This document shows, piece after piece, positions 16,563-25,886 of a stretch of DNA of 64,000 nt. The stretch spans positions 23,964 to 87,963 of the forward strand of contig NZ_JABDRI010000076.1 of assembly GCF_013041805.1 (NCBI RefSeq), read 5' to 3'. Below the pieces are notes generated by a model. The model was not told the DNA's origin. It saw nothing but the letters and a program-made list of their open reading frames with translations, and did not search any database. The translations under genes were made by a program, and so were the position numbers. Source of the stretch: Lutibacter sp. (lineage in GTDB: Bacteria > Bacteroidota > Bacteroidia > Flavobacteriales > Flavobacteriaceae). Within the stretch, counting starts at the first letter, position 1, and every line of letters starts with the position of its first letter.

Positions 16563-17504
16563 ATGGAAAGACCTTATCTAGAACCTAAAATTTTTGCTTG
16601 CTCACAAAGTAAGGAATTAGCCAAAAATATTGCCAAATATTACGGTGTAAAACTTGGAAATGTAGTAGTTACAAGATTTAGTGATGGTGAATTCCAACCA
16701 GCTTTTGCAGAATCTGTTAGAGGAAGACGAATATTTATAGTAGGTTCAACTTTCCCATCGTCTGATAATTTAATGGAGATGTTGTTAATGTTAGATGCTG
16801 CAAAAAGAGCTTCCGCTAGACATATTACTGCAGTAATTCCTTATTTCGGTTGGGCAAGACAAGATCGTAAAGACCAACCTCGTGTGGCCATTGGAGCAAA
16901 ATTAGTAGCAAACCTTTTACAAACAGCTGGAGCAACTAGAATAATGACAATGGATTTACATGCAGATCAAATTCAAGGTTTTTTCGAAAAACCTGTTGAT
17001 CACTTATTTGCATCTACCATATTTTTACCATACATACATAGTTTAAAACTAGATAATATTACAATTGCTTCACCTGATATGGGTGGATCTAAACGTGCTT
17101 ATGCCTACTCCAAATATTTAGAAAGTGAAGTGGTTATTTGTTATAAGCAACGATTAAAAGCTAATATCATCTCTACCATGGAATTAATTGGGGAAGTTAA
17201 AGATCGCCACGTAATTTTAGTTGATGATATGATTGATACAGGGGGAACCTTAGCAAAAGCTGCCGATTTAATGATAGAAAAAGGCGCTTTAAGTGTCCGT
17301 GCAATATGTACACATCCAATACTTTCAGGAGAGGCTTATGAAAGAATTGAAAAATCAAAATTATTAGAATTAATAGTCACCGATACAATTCCTTTAAAAA
17401 GAGAAAGTTCTAAAATAAAAGTTGTATCTTGCGCCCCTTTGTTTGCAGATGTGATGCATAAAGTACAAGATAACACATCAATAAGCGGGCAATTTTTAAT
17501 GTAA
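16563..17504 (+). CDS. prs: Ribose-phosphate pyrophosphokinase
   Basis: This enzyme makes PRPP from ribose 5-phosphate and ATP, for purine, pyrimidine, histidine and NAD synthesis. It is 313 residues, the normal length. Visible motifs are FSDGEFQPAF (ribose-phosphate site), YFGWARQDRKDQPR (ATP/flexible loop), MDLHADQIQGFF, and the PRPP-binding loop VILVDDMIDTGGTLAKAA. It heads a two-gene operon with rplY, 23 bases downstream. Confidence 0.98.
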   Translation: MERPYLEPKIFACSQSKELAKNIAKYYGVKLGNVVVTRFSDGEFQPAFAESVRGRRIFIVGSTFPSSDNLMEMLLMLDAAKRASARHITAVIPYFGWARQDRKDQPRVAIGAKLVANLLQTAGATRIMTMDLHADQIQGFFEKPVDHLFASTIFLPYIHSLKLDNITIASPDMGGSKRAYAYSKYLESEVVICYKQRLKANIISTMELIGEVKDRHVILVDDMIDTGGTLAKAADLMIEKGALSVRAICTHPILSGEAYERIEKSKLLELIVTDTIPLKRESSKIKVVSCAPLFADVMHKVQDNTSISGQFLM

Positions 17505-17527
17505 ATAATTAATAAATAGATAAATAA

Positions 17528-18166
17528 ATGAAATCAATTACAATCTCAGGATCTAAAAGAGAAAGCGTAGGTAAAGTAGCTACTAAAGCCTTACGTAATG
17601 CTGGAAAGGTACCTTGCGTTATGTACGGAGGGGATAAACCATTACACTTTTCAGCGGATGAAACATCATTCAAAAAATTAGTGTATACTCCAAACGTTTA
17701 TACTGCTACGATTGAATTAGAAGGAACCAAATACCATGCAATTTTGCAAGATATTCAGTTTCATCCAGTGACGGATAAAATTTTACATATAGACTTTTAC
17801 CAATTATTTGATGATAAATTGGTAACAATGAATATTCCAGTAAGATTAATTGGAACTTCTCCTGGAGTTATTAATGGTGGGTCTTTAAGTTTCCCAATGC
17901 GTAAATTAAGTGTAAGAGCTTTACCTGCTAACTTACCTGATTTTATTAATGCTGATATTTCTAAATTAAAGATTGGAAATAAATTAGTAGTTAGTGAAGT
18001 AGCAGATGACTCATTTACCATTTTACATCCAGAAAACACTGTTGTTGTTCAAGTTAGAACTGCACGTGCAGCACTTGTAGAACTTGGTGATGAAGAAGAT
18101 GAAGAAGATGGTGAAGAAGGTGCAGAAGGTGGAGAAGAATCATCAGAAGAAGCTGCTACAGAATAA
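17528..18166 (+). CDS. rplY: Ribosomal protein L25 (general stress protein Ctc form)
   Basis: A 212-residue long-form L25, which binds 5S rRNA in the large ribosomal subunit. The N-terminal L25 domain covers about 1-90 ([30 protein letters not shown]), followed by the TL5/Ctc beta domain (about 95-180). The C-terminal tail after residue 185 is almost entirely Glu, Asp, Gly and Ala. Pairing with prs is common in Bacteroidota. An intrinsic terminator follows 21 bases after the stop. Confidence 0.97.
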   Translation: MKSITISGSKRESVGKVATKALRNAGKVPCVMYGGDKPLHFSADETSFKKLVYTPNVYTATIELEGTKYHAILQDIQFHPVTDKILHIDFYQLFDDKLVTMNIPVRLIGTSPGVINGGSLSFPMRKLSVRALPANLPDFINADISKLKIGNKLVVSEVADDSFTILHPENTVVVQVRTARAALVELGDEEDEEDGEEGAEGGEESSEEAATE

Positions 18167-18187
18167 TTCATTCTTAGATAAAACAAT

Positions 18188-18216
18188 AAAAAGCGTTGCA
18201 TTTTGCAACGCTTTTT
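18188..18216 (+). terminator. Intrinsic terminator of prs-rplY
   Basis: AAAAAGCGTTGCA pairs with TGCAACGCTTTTT, a perfect stem with a very short loop, followed by more T residues. Confidence 0.85.
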
Positions 18217-18224
18217 CTTTTTAG

Positions 18225-18232
18225 TACTTTTG
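18225..18232 (+). promoter_or_regulatory. Candidate -7 element of pth
   Basis: TACTTTTG matches TAnnTTTG and ends only 4 bases before the first pth ATG. Transcription would begin at or just after that ATG, so the mRNA would be leaderless or would use the later ATG at 18303. Confidence 0.5.
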
Positions 18233-18236
18233 CTAT

Positions 18237-18869
18237 ATGCAATTATTTAGGTTTATTAAACTACTTTTTAAATCAGAAAAAGAAATCACATCTAATACTT
18301 CTATGAAAAAATTCTTAATTGTTGGCTTAGGAAATATTGGTTCAACATATGATGATACTCGTCATAATATTGGTTTCAAGACTATAGATGAATTAGCTTC
18401 AAAAGAAGCTATTCATTTTGAAAGTGAAAAATTAGGTAGTATTGCAACATTTAGGTTTAAAGGAAGAACTTTTATTTTATTAAAACCTTCAACTTTTATG
18501 AATTTAAGTGGAAAATCAGTAAAATACTGGCTTACAAAAGAAAAAATTCCTATTGAAAATTTATTAGTTATTTGTGACGACTTAAATCTAACTTTTGGAA
18601 CTATTAGGCTGAAGGCAAAAGGAAGTGATGGTGGTCATAATGGGCTAAAAGATATAAATACGGTTCTACAAACTCAGCAATATGCACGATTTAGATTTGG
18701 TGTTGGATCAGAGTTTTCAAAAGGTCGACAATCAGACTTTGTTCTCGGAAAATGGGATGAAGAAGAAAGCAAATTATTACCTGAACGACTAGAAGTAGCT
18801 TGCAAACTAATAAAATCGTTTGGTACTGCCGGCTTAAATAATACAATGAATACTTTTAACGGAACTTAA
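18237..18869 (+). CDS. pth: Peptidyl-tRNA hydrolase
   Basis: This cytosolic esterase releases peptides from prematurely dropped peptidyl-tRNA. The core begins at residue 23 (MKKFLIVGLGNIGSTYDDTRHNIGF), with the catalytic His in TRHN, the substrate Asn in STFMNLSGKSV, and DDLNLTFG and SDGGHNGLKDI further on. From ATG 18237 the protein is 210 residues with a basic N-terminal extension; from ATG 18303 it is 188, the classical length. A -7 box only 4 bases before 18237 leaves both possible: a leaderless message from 18237, or a 65-base leader before 18303. Confidence 0.96.
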   Translation: MQLFRFIKLLFKSEKEITSNTSMKKFLIVGLGNIGSTYDDTRHNIGFKTIDELASKEAIHFESEKLGSIATFRFKGRTFILLKPSTFMNLSGKSVKYWLTKEKIPIENLLVICDDLNLTFGTIRLKAKGSDGGHNGLKDINTVLQTQQYARFRFGVGSEFSKGRQSDFVLGKWDEEESKLLPERLEVACKLIKSFGTAGLNNTMNTFNGT

Positions 18870-18907
18870 TTCTCATTAAATAATTAGCAGCTAAGACCTG
18901 ATTTAGG

Positions 18908-19360
18908 CTAACTTTGGTCTGAAGCATACCACTCAGCACTAGATGTACCTGTCTCTTGTAATTTTAATGAGTGTAATTCAATGGTTTTAGGTAACCTTTT
19001 TTTAATTTTATCAGCAAAATCAATTAACATCATTTCGCTTGTTGGCTGATACCCAACCAAAATAACATTGTGACCTCTTTTTTCTAGTTCGTTTGCCAAC
19101 TCAATATGAGGTGTGTTTTTATTAAATACTGTTGCGTGGTCAAATTTATCAACAATTTCTGAAGCCACAATTTTTTTTAAATCACCAAAATCTATCACCA
19201 TTCCAAACTTAACATTGTCAGAATCTGCAATTGGAGTACCAATTACAGTAACCGAAAGCTTGTAACTATGACCATGCACATTTTTACATTTTCCATCATA
19301 TCCATATAACGCATGGCCTGTCTCAAAATAAAATTGTTTTGTTATTCTAATATTACTCAT
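18908..19360 (-). CDS. queD: 6-carboxytetrahydropterin synthase (QueD family)
   Basis: A 150-residue enzyme of the 6-pyruvoyl-tetrahydropterin synthase fold, second step of queuosine precursor (preQ0) synthesis from dihydroneopterin triphosphate. The zinc-binding histidines are in GHALYG and VHGHSY, the catalytic Cys is in KCKNVHGH, and the C-terminal ETGTSSAEWY carries the pterin-anchoring Glu. It is the last gene of the addB-to-queD operon, 15 bases after the 60-residue membrane-protein gene. No other queuosine gene is in the window. Confidence 0.93.
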   Translation of the reverse strand: MSNIRITKQFYFETGHALYGYDGKCKNVHGHSYKLSVTVIGTPIADSDNVKFGMVIDFGDLKKIVASEIVDKFDHATVFNKNTPHIELANELEKRGHNVILVGYQPTSEMMLIDFADKIKKRLPKTIELHSLKLQETGTSSAEWYASDQS

Positions 19361-19375
19361 TTAATTGTATCTAAA

Positions 19376-19558
19376 TTAATCATCCAAATCTTTTCTGTTT
19401 TTTGCCTTGTAGTACACAAAATAAGCAAGTAATACTAACAGAACAAACGGTAAATAGGTTCCAATTATTACACCAATTTCATATCCTCCATCTGGCGCAT
19501 TCTTCATTTTTTCTTCAACATTAACTTGTTGTAAAATTGCTATAAAATTTGCAAACAT
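19376..19558 (-). CDS. 60-residue single-pass membrane protein
   Basis: A very small protein with one clear membrane helix near residues 29-50 (VIIGTYLPFVLLVLLAYFVYY), followed by a charged tail (KAKNRKDLDD). The N-terminal third is amphipathic. It sits between the enoyl-CoA hydratase gene (6-base gap) and queD (15-base gap), so it is translated as part of a tight operon and is probably real. I do not recognise a family. It does not look like a toxin or a signal peptide precursor. Confidence 0.7.
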   Translation of the reverse strand: MFANFIAILQQVNVEEKMKNAPDGGYEIGVIIGTYLPFVLLVLLAYFVYYKAKNRKDLDD

Positions 19559-19564
19559 AACCTG

Positions 19565-20320
19565 CTATTTCTTAAATTTTTGTAACGCTTTTTTTGTGAA
19601 CTCTGAAAGAACTAATTTTCCGCTAATTTCAGCACGTTCTTCTAATAATTGATTCCAACTATCAGTATGTTTCCATAAAATATTTTTCATTTCAAATAGT
19701 GCTTCCGGATTATATTTAGCGAGCTTATTAGCTAAAACTTCTACTTCAAAATCCATTTCTTTTATTGTTTCAAAAACTTTAGCATATAATCCTTTTTCTT
19801 TTGCCCAATAGGCATTTTGCCAACTTGTAGCATCTATTGTAAGTTCACTAAAAGCTGCTAATCCAATTTTTCTTGTTACAACTGGCTCTATTACAAACGG
19901 ACCAATACCAATTGTAAATTCTGAAAGTTTAATTGAAGCTTTTTCTGTGGCAAAGCAATAATCACAAGCAGCGGCTAAACCAACCCCTCCTCCAACAGCT
20001 TTTCCTTGAATACGACCCACAGTTAATTTTGTGCAATTTCGCATGGCATTAATAACATTTGCAAAACCTAAAAAGAATTGCTTTCCCTCCTCAAAATTCG
20101 AAATTTCTACTAATTCATTAAATGAAGCCCCAGCACAAAATGTAGTATCTCCTTGACTTTTTAAAACTATGACATGAACGTCATTATTAGCACTCAATTC
20201 ATTTAGTGATACCGTTAACCTATTCAGGAGCTCACTTGGAAGCGAATTGCTTGCTGGATGTACAAACTCAATAGTAGCGATATTATTTTGAATATGTGTA
20301 TATAAACTTCCGTTGCTCAT
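19565..20320 (-). CDS. Enoyl-CoA hydratase/isomerase family protein
   Basis: A 251-residue crotonase-fold enzyme. Family features include TFCAGASFNELVE (first oxyanion-hole region) and GRIQGKAVGGGVGLAAACDYCFATEKASIKLSEFTIGI, with the second oxyanion-hole glycines and, near GIGPFV, the position of the second catalytic acid. Such enzymes hydrate or isomerise enoyl-CoA in fatty-acid or aromatic degradation; in Flavobacteria relatives are often annotated as methylglutaconyl-CoA hydratase. No partner enzyme is next to it, so the substrate is open. Confidence 0.9.
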   Translation of the reverse strand: MSNGSLYTHIQNNIATIEFVHPASNSLPSELLNRLTVSLNELSANNDVHVIVLKSQGDTTFCAGASFNELVEISNFEEGKQFFLGFANVINAMRNCTKLTVGRIQGKAVGGGVGLAAACDYCFATEKASIKLSEFTIGIGPFVIEPVVTRKIGLAAFSELTIDATSWQNAYWAKEKGLYAKVFETIKEMDFEVEVLANKLAKYNPEALFEMKNILWKHTDSWNQLLEERAEISGKLVLSEFTKKALQKFKK

Positions 20321-20330
20321 AATGCCAAAG

Positions 20331-21665
20331 TTACGTGTTTTTATGTAAATACTTACGCCTAAATTTCACTACTAAAATTCCTGATCTTAATAACATCCAA
20401 ACGGTAAAGGCTATCCATATCGCATATAACTTTAAATTAAAATAATCTCCAATCAAAAGTGCGGGCAAAAATCCTAAAAAAGTAGCAACTAATAGTAAAT
20501 TTCTTAATGTAACCGCTTCAGCTAATCCTTTAAAAATTCCATCATAAACAAAAGCAACTGCATTTATTGGTTGCATAACTAGTACGATCCAAAAAATACC
20601 ATAAAAAGAATCTAACACTAATAAGTCCTTAGAAAAAAGTATTCCTATTGGGTAATAAAAAATAGCACAAAAAATAGCGAGAATTAATGAAATAACTATT
20701 GAATATCGGCTTAATTTAATACTTAGCGCCCACATTGTACTATAATCTTTTTCGCCTAATAGTTTTCCTGAAACTATATTTCCAACACTAGCGTAGCCAT
20801 CAATAAAAAAAGCAAAAAATAACCAAATTTGAAAAGCAATTGTTTGAGCTGCAATATAATTATCTCCATATTTGGTTGCATAAGAGTTGGCTAAATACAA
20901 CGCAACATTTAAAGCGATAGCTCTTATAATTAAATTAAAACTTATCGCTAATAAGTTTTTTATTTCTTTATTAAAAGGAAATGATAGTTTTAAACTGAAT
21001 GGCGTTTTTTTCAAGATTAAAATAAGGGCAAAAATTGCCATTACACCTTGCGAAATTACACTTGCCCAAGCAGCTCCTTTTACATTCATTGGATTGATAA
21101 ATCCTTCAATTCCATAAACTAGTATAAAATCTAAGCCTATATTTAAGACTGCGCCAACAATACTAATTACCATTGGCCAAAATGTATTTTGAAGCCCTCT
21201 AAAAACACCAAATGAAGAAAACACAAACAAGGTTAAAGGAAAACCTAAAGCGCGAATTTTAAAATAATCAACAGAATAGTTTAAAATAAGCCCCTCAGCA
21301 TTATATAACTGAAATATTTGATTGGCAAAAATAATGGTTGCAACATATATTATACAACTTAACACTAAATTAATTGCTATAATTTGAGCAGGTAATGTGG
21401 CAATTTCATCTAATTTTTTCGCTCCTAAATACTTAGAAACTGTTGCTGAAATAGCCGAACGAGTTTGGGCTAATATCCACACCAAAGCCGATATAAATGA
21501 ACCCGCAATACCAACTGCCGCTAACGCTTCGGTAGGATTTACTTGAATATTTCCTACAATGGCAGTATCTGTAATTGAAAGTAGTGGCTCTGCAATACCA
21601 GAAATTATTGCTGGTATCGCTAATTTATTAATTCCTTTAAACGTAATATTTGATTTTTTATACAT
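20331..21665 (-). CDS. MATE-family efflux transporter
   Basis: A 444-residue inner-membrane antiporter with about 12 membrane helices. The MATE pattern is clear: PAIISGIAEPLLSITDTAIVGN at the start, followed by two six-helix bundles. MATE proteins expel cationic drugs or metabolites in exchange for Na+ or H+. It resembles the DinF branch. The start overlaps the end of the acetyltransferase gene by 8 bases, so translation is coupled. Confidence 0.93.
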   Translation of the reverse strand: MYKKSNITFKGINKLAIPAIISGIAEPLLSITDTAIVGNIQVNPTEALAAVGIAGSFISALVWILAQTRSAISATVSKYLGAKKLDEIATLPAQIIAINLVLSCIIYVATIIFANQIFQLYNAEGLILNYSVDYFKIRALGFPLTLFVFSSFGVFRGLQNTFWPMVISIVGAVLNIGLDFILVYGIEGFINPMNVKGAAWASVISQGVMAIFALILILKKTPFSLKLSFPFNKEIKNLLAISFNLIIRAIALNVALYLANSYATKYGDNYIAAQTIAFQIWLFFAFFIDGYASVGNIVSGKLLGEKDYSTMWALSIKLSRYSIVISLILAIFCAIFYYPIGILFSKDLLVLDSFYGIFWIVLVMQPINAVAFVYDGIFKGLAEAVTLRNLLLVATFLGFLPALLIGDYFNLKLYAIWIAFTVWMLLRSGILVVKFRRKYLHKNT

Positions 21666-22164
21666 TTAATACTTTTTCATAACAAAAAAATGGAAACTCA
21701 CTTTGGTTAGGAAAATAAATAGACCCCAATTTTTTATACTTTCGTTTTTTGTAAAATTTCTGATTTCTTTTATTCTTGCTATACGTATCTAATCGAATCG
21801 ATTTGTAGCTATTTTTACTTGCAAAATTTTCTGCAAAATCCATTAATTTTTGAGCATATCCTTTTCCTTGAAAATTTGGATGCACAGCTAAGCGGTGAAT
21901 ATATAGGTTTTTGTCATTTTTAGTAAGCCATTTAACTCCTGCATATTCCTTATCTTCAATTTCAGTTAAAACAATAATACCTACAATAGTGGCTTTATGA
22001 GTTAATTTCCATATTTGTTGTAATTCAATATCTTCTTGCAATACCTGCTTAGACGGATAACTATCATTCCATTGAAAAATAGCATTCTTAATCATATAAT
22101 TTGCACAACTTTTTGTTATGGTATGTAACTCTTCTAAATCATCTAATAAAGCTTTTACAATCAT
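21658..22164 (-). CDS. GNAT-family N-acetyltransferase
   Basis: A 168-residue acetyl-CoA-dependent acetyltransferase. The acetyl-CoA loop is visible as LAVHPNFQGKGYAQKLMDFAE (about residues 91-111), followed by the typical RLDTYSKNKRNQKFYKKRKYKKLG helix-strand end. The acceptor substrate cannot be predicted. It is in the middle of the addB-to-queD operon: 8 bases after the hydrolase gene, and overlapping the MATE gene. Confidence 0.9.
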   Translation of the reverse strand: MIVKALLDDLEELHTITKSCANYMIKNAIFQWNDSYPSKQVLQEDIELQQIWKLTHKATIVGIIVLTEIEDKEYAGVKWLTKNDKNLYIHRLAVHPNFQGKGYAQKLMDFAENFASKNSYKSIRLDTYSKNKRNQKFYKKRKYKKLGSIYFPNQSEFPFFCYEKVLNV

Positions 22165-22172
22165 ACTTCTAT

Positions 22173-23021
22173 TTATTTCTTAAGTATAAAATCAATACTT
22201 TTCATAACTACTTTTTTTAAATGAATAGGCATTGAAGAACTTTTGTGAGGTTGAGAACTTCCTAAAGGATGATTCATTTCTTTAATAAAAAAAAGTTCAC
22301 TTTTTGGATTCCATGAATGTAAATTTTTGGCTTCAATTGGTAAAACAACTTCATCATTTTCTCCTTGGATGATTAAATGTGGAATTTTAATTTTATTTAC
22401 AGCATTTTTAATAGTTAATCGAGTTTCGTTTTCTTTAAAGTTTTGAAAAAAGCTATATAAATGAGGCATCTTTTGGTTGGTTCTAGAATTTAAAATATAA
22501 GAAATACCTTGTTCTTTCCAAGCCGCTAACTGTTCACCTCTTGGAAATCTAGCTCCAAAATCTGAAACTCCAGCCCAAGAAATAAGCTTTGTTATTTTTT
22601 TGTTTTCTGAAGCTTTTATAGTTACAATTCCACCGCCGCGTGAATGCCCAATTAATGTAATGCGTTCTGGATTAATTTCATTTTTAAACATTGGATTATT
22701 AAGTACCCAATCAATAATATCATCCAAATCATCTAATTCTTTAATGAAGTTATTTTCACCAAATGCCTGTAAATCTGGAAAATCTATTGGGTTTTCAATG
22801 GTACCTCCATTATGGGAGAAATTAAACTTTACAAAAAAAAGTGATTTTTTAGCAAATACTTTTGCGGCTAAATTCCAAGCGCCCCAATCTTTATAACCTT
22901 TATATCCATGACAAAATATAACTAATGGTTTTTTAGTATTATTTTTTATAAAAAATACATCTGTTGCAATTGGTTTCGCATGTTGTGTACTGTTTACTGC
23001 AATGTTTTTTATGATTTTCAT
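22173..23021 (-). CDS. Alpha/beta-hydrolase (dienelactone-hydrolase-like)
   Basis: A 282-residue alpha/beta-hydrolase. It shows the oxyanion segment FCHGYKGYKDWG, the nucleophile elbow GHSRGGG (Ser near residue 128), a late Asp in IQGENDEVV and a His in MNHPLG, so the catalytic triad is complete. There is no signal peptide, so it acts in the cytosol. Likely an esterase or acyl-peptide-type hydrolase; the substrate is unknown. It follows the addB-like gene by 9 bases. Confidence 0.88.
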   Translation of the reverse strand: MKIIKNIAVNSTQHAKPIATDVFFIKNNTKKPLVIFCHGYKGYKDWGAWNLAAKVFAKKSLFFVKFNFSHNGGTIENPIDFPDLQAFGENNFIKELDDLDDIIDWVLNNPMFKNEINPERITLIGHSRGGGIVTIKASENKKITKLISWAGVSDFGARFPRGEQLAAWKEQGISYILNSRTNQKMPHLYSFFQNFKENETRLTIKNAVNKIKIPHLIIQGENDEVVLPIEAKNLHSWNPKSELFFIKEMNHPLGSSQPHKSSSMPIHLKKVVMKSIDFILKK

Positions 23022-23030
23022 CTATTATAT

Positions 23031-25772
23031 TTAGAATGGTAAATTAATATTTTCGATAAAAGGTTTTTCTGAGTCTAAAATTTCCTTGATCAAATTTTTA
23101 ATTTCAATCATAAAATCTTGAATTCTCTCTTCTGAAATATCATTATCTATTCCTTTATATTTTTCAGAAAAATTCATTTTTAAAAACCCTGAATTTAAAT
23201 TTTTAAATGAAATTACCCCACTTTGTAATGGTTCAATTACTTTATTTATGTTAGCCGTATATAGATATGAATACAACATAACTTGTATGGCTTTTGTATA
23301 TTTATAATCGTCCTTCATCATAGCAAAGTTTGTAATTTTTAATTGATTCGCTTCAACTTTACCTGTTTTGTAATCTATAATTCTTGTAACACCGTCTAAT
23401 TGATCAATTCTATCAACAATTCCGTGTATTTTTATAGGAAAATCAATCTCTTCAATTTTAAATTGACATTCCAATTTCTCTTCTAAAGCAATAATTTTTA
23501 ATTTTTTATTTTGTTTTAACAGCGCTAATTCTTTTGATAGAAATCTATTGATATGGTTTTTACTTACCTCAAAAATTAGCTTGTTTTTACCCGTTTCAAT
23601 ATTACCTTTTAAATAGTGTTTTTCAAAATATTTAATAAGCAATGTATTGCTTCTTTTTTGCATTTTAACAATATTTTCTATCGTTAAAAATTTTCCAATA
23701 AAGGGTTTGAATAATTCTTCAAGTACATCATGAATTACTGATCCCATGGTATTCACAGCAATGGTTTCTTCAACATCATTATCTTCTCTAATATCAAGTA
23801 CTTTTTGCTCGTAAAAACTAATAGGGTTATAAATATACGTTGCAAGAGCAGATGGTGATATGCCTTTTTTAAAGAGTTCTTTTAATTTTTCTAAAACTGC
23901 TGGAGTTTTTACTAATTCAAGTAACGGATTTTTATGGTGTTTAACTTTAGGGCTAATAAAAATGTGTTTAATTTCTGGGTTACTAATTTCAAGCTGCGTT
24001 AAAAATCTACTTTTTTCACCAGCACCGTAACCATCGTTTTCTGTATTATAAATTAAGTAAATGTTTTTTGCCCGTTGCGCTAATCGTTGAAAATGATAGG
24101 AGAAAATAGCATCTTTTTCTTGATAGGTCGGTAAACCGAAATATTTTTTAACGTCATAAGGAATGAATGAATGATCATTCTTTCCTGCTGGTAAAATTCC
24201 TTCGTTAACAGATGTAATAATTACCGTTTCAAAGTCTAACACTCTAGTTTCTAACATACCCATTAATTGCAGTCCTTGTAATGGCTCTCCCTGAAAAGAT
24301 AGCTTTTCATTTTGTAGTATTTGGTTGAAAAATAAATGAAGTGTTTTTAAATCGGAAATATGCTTATAGTTAAAGTTTAAGGTCTCCAATTGCTGAAAAA
24401 TAGTATAAAAACGAAATAAATATTCCTTTTCAATACCAACAGTAAATTCCTTTAACTCACTTATTAAATTGCAACATTGCTTAATAATGGCATTAATATT
24501 TGTTGAAAATTCAAACAGACAAAATAATATAGAAGCTTCTTCTTGTTCCTTCGAGATAATTAAATCTTTTAATGTTTCTAAATTGATAAAAACGCTATTT
24601 TCACTTTTTATTTTAGCGTCTATTTTTAAAAGAACTTCACCATATAACTTATTTAAAAAAGGATCATTTACAAGGTTTAAAACATCTTTATAATAAAATT
24701 GTTGGTCTGTTACTTTATTAAATTTTTGTTGGTTTAAATGCAATTTAAACAGTTTATTAAACAAACTTGCAATGGGAATATCTTTTAATGCATACCCCAT
24801 AGTAATATTAATATTCTTTACGTTATTTGGTAATGAATTTAACGTAAGGTTTAATAAGTTTTCATCTGCCAAAACCAAAGCTACCTTATTAAAGTTATCT
24901 AAATTAGAAAGTAATTCTCCAGCATACTTTATTTGAGAAATATTTTTAGGTGCTCCAATAAAATTTATATTTTTTGAATCCAATATATTGCTGTCGCACC
25001 ATAAAAAATCATTCTTTTTATAATAATCCCAATCATTTTTATATTTTCTTAAAAATACACCTGCTTCATTCGAAGTGTTTAAAATCTTTTCATTGACATC
25101 CCAATATACAGAAGCTATATTGCTGTTTAATAACTCTTGAAATATATGCTCTTCAGCTTTATTTAGTGCGTTAAACCCAACAAAAACAATATGCTTGTTA
25201 CTATTACTTTTTATATACGCTTCTAAATTATCTTTAGCTTCTTTATAAATTAAACCTTGGTAACCAAATTTATTGCTTTTAAGTTTATTGTTTAACTCGT
25301 AGTATAATATATGTAGATACTCAAAAAATTGAAGGTAATTTAATGCTAACTCACTTGGTTTCTTATCTTGAAACCATTCTTCCAATCGTTTAACGTCTCT
25401 TAGATTTGTAAAAAAGTATTCAGCATTGACTAAATAACTATCTATTTCATTAAAATCATGCAAAGCAATTGTTGCCCATTGTGAAAAGGCATCAAATGAT
25501 TCAATATTTTTATTAGGAAGGCATTTTTTGTAAACACTATAAAATTCAAAAAGTAATTGTGTGGTATCAATTAATTTAATTTCACTTATTTCTTGAATAT
25601 AATTCTCAATACTTATAATTTTAGGCAAAAAAGATGCTTTAGGTAATTGTTTTAAAACCTCTTCTTTTAGAAAAACACAAGAACGTTGACTAGGTAATAC
25701 AAATATTAAATTTTCATAATTCTTTTGCTTCCTAAAAATATCATCAACAACCTTTGCAATAAATGTATTCAT
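23031..25772 (-). CDS. AddB-like PD-(D/E)XK nuclease subunit
   Basis: A 913-residue protein resembling AddB/RecB-type partners of double-strand-break repair helicases. The N-terminal two-thirds look like an inactive helicase (LIFVLPSQRSCVFLK replaces Walker A; VIITSVNEGILPAGKN resembles a late helicase motif). The C-terminal part is the nuclease domain, with GSVIHDVLEELF, then [24 protein letters not shown], holding the Asp and Lys of the active site. I see no clustered cysteines for the iron-sulfur cluster of classical AddB. Its presumed partner is the UvrD-like protein at 30077-33250, separated by the OmpA genes and kbl. First gene of a seven-gene operon. Confidence 0.85.
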   Translation of the reverse strand: MNTFIAKVVDDIFRKQKNYENLIFVLPSQRSCVFLKEEVLKQLPKASFLPKIISIENYIQEISEIKLIDTTQLLFEFYSVYKKCLPNKNIESFDAFSQWATIALHDFNEIDSYLVNAEYFFTNLRDVKRLEEWFQDKKPSELALNYLQFFEYLHILYYELNNKLKSNKFGYQGLIYKEAKDNLEAYIKSNSNKHIVFVGFNALNKAEEHIFQELLNSNIASVYWDVNEKILNTSNEAGVFLRKYKNDWDYYKKNDFLWCDSNILDSKNINFIGAPKNISQIKYAGELLSNLDNFNKVALVLADENLLNLTLNSLPNNVKNINITMGYALKDIPIASLFNKLFKLHLNQQKFNKVTDQQFYYKDVLNLVNDPFLNKLYGEVLLKIDAKIKSENSVFINLETLKDLIISKEQEEASILFCLFEFSTNINAIIKQCCNLISELKEFTVGIEKEYLFRFYTIFQQLETLNFNYKHISDLKTLHLFFNQILQNEKLSFQGEPLQGLQLMGMLETRVLDFETVIITSVNEGILPAGKNDHSFIPYDVKKYFGLPTYQEKDAIFSYHFQRLAQRAKNIYLIYNTENDGYGAGEKSRFLTQLEISNPEIKHIFISPKVKHHKNPLLELVKTPAVLEKLKELFKKGISPSALATYIYNPISFYEQKVLDIREDNDVEETIAVNTMGSVIHDVLEELFKPFIGKFLTIENIVKMQKRSNTLLIKYFEKHYLKGNIETGKNKLIFEVSKNHINRFLSKELALLKQNKKLKIIALEEKLECQFKIEEIDFPIKIHGIVDRIDQLDGVTRIIDYKTGKVEANQLKITNFAMMKDDYKYTKAIQVMLYSYLYTANINKVIEPLQSGVISFKNLNSGFLKMNFSEKYKGIDNDISEERIQDFMIEIKNLIKEILDSEKPFIENINLPF

Positions 25773-25800
25773 TTAGCGATTTTTAGACTTGATAAAAATA

Positions 25801-25830
25801 AAAAAACCATTCGTAAACGAATGGTTTTTT
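25801..25830 (-). terminator. Intrinsic terminator after the first OmpA/TSP3 gene
   Basis: AAAAAACCATTCGT pairs perfectly with ACGAATGGTTTTTT around two bases. It lies 57 bases past the OmpA stop and just before the addB-like start. Confidence 0.85.
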
Positions 25831-25886
25831 TAGAATTAAAACTTTTTATTAAATCATCTAACTTGATTTAAAAATTTTAAAGTTTA

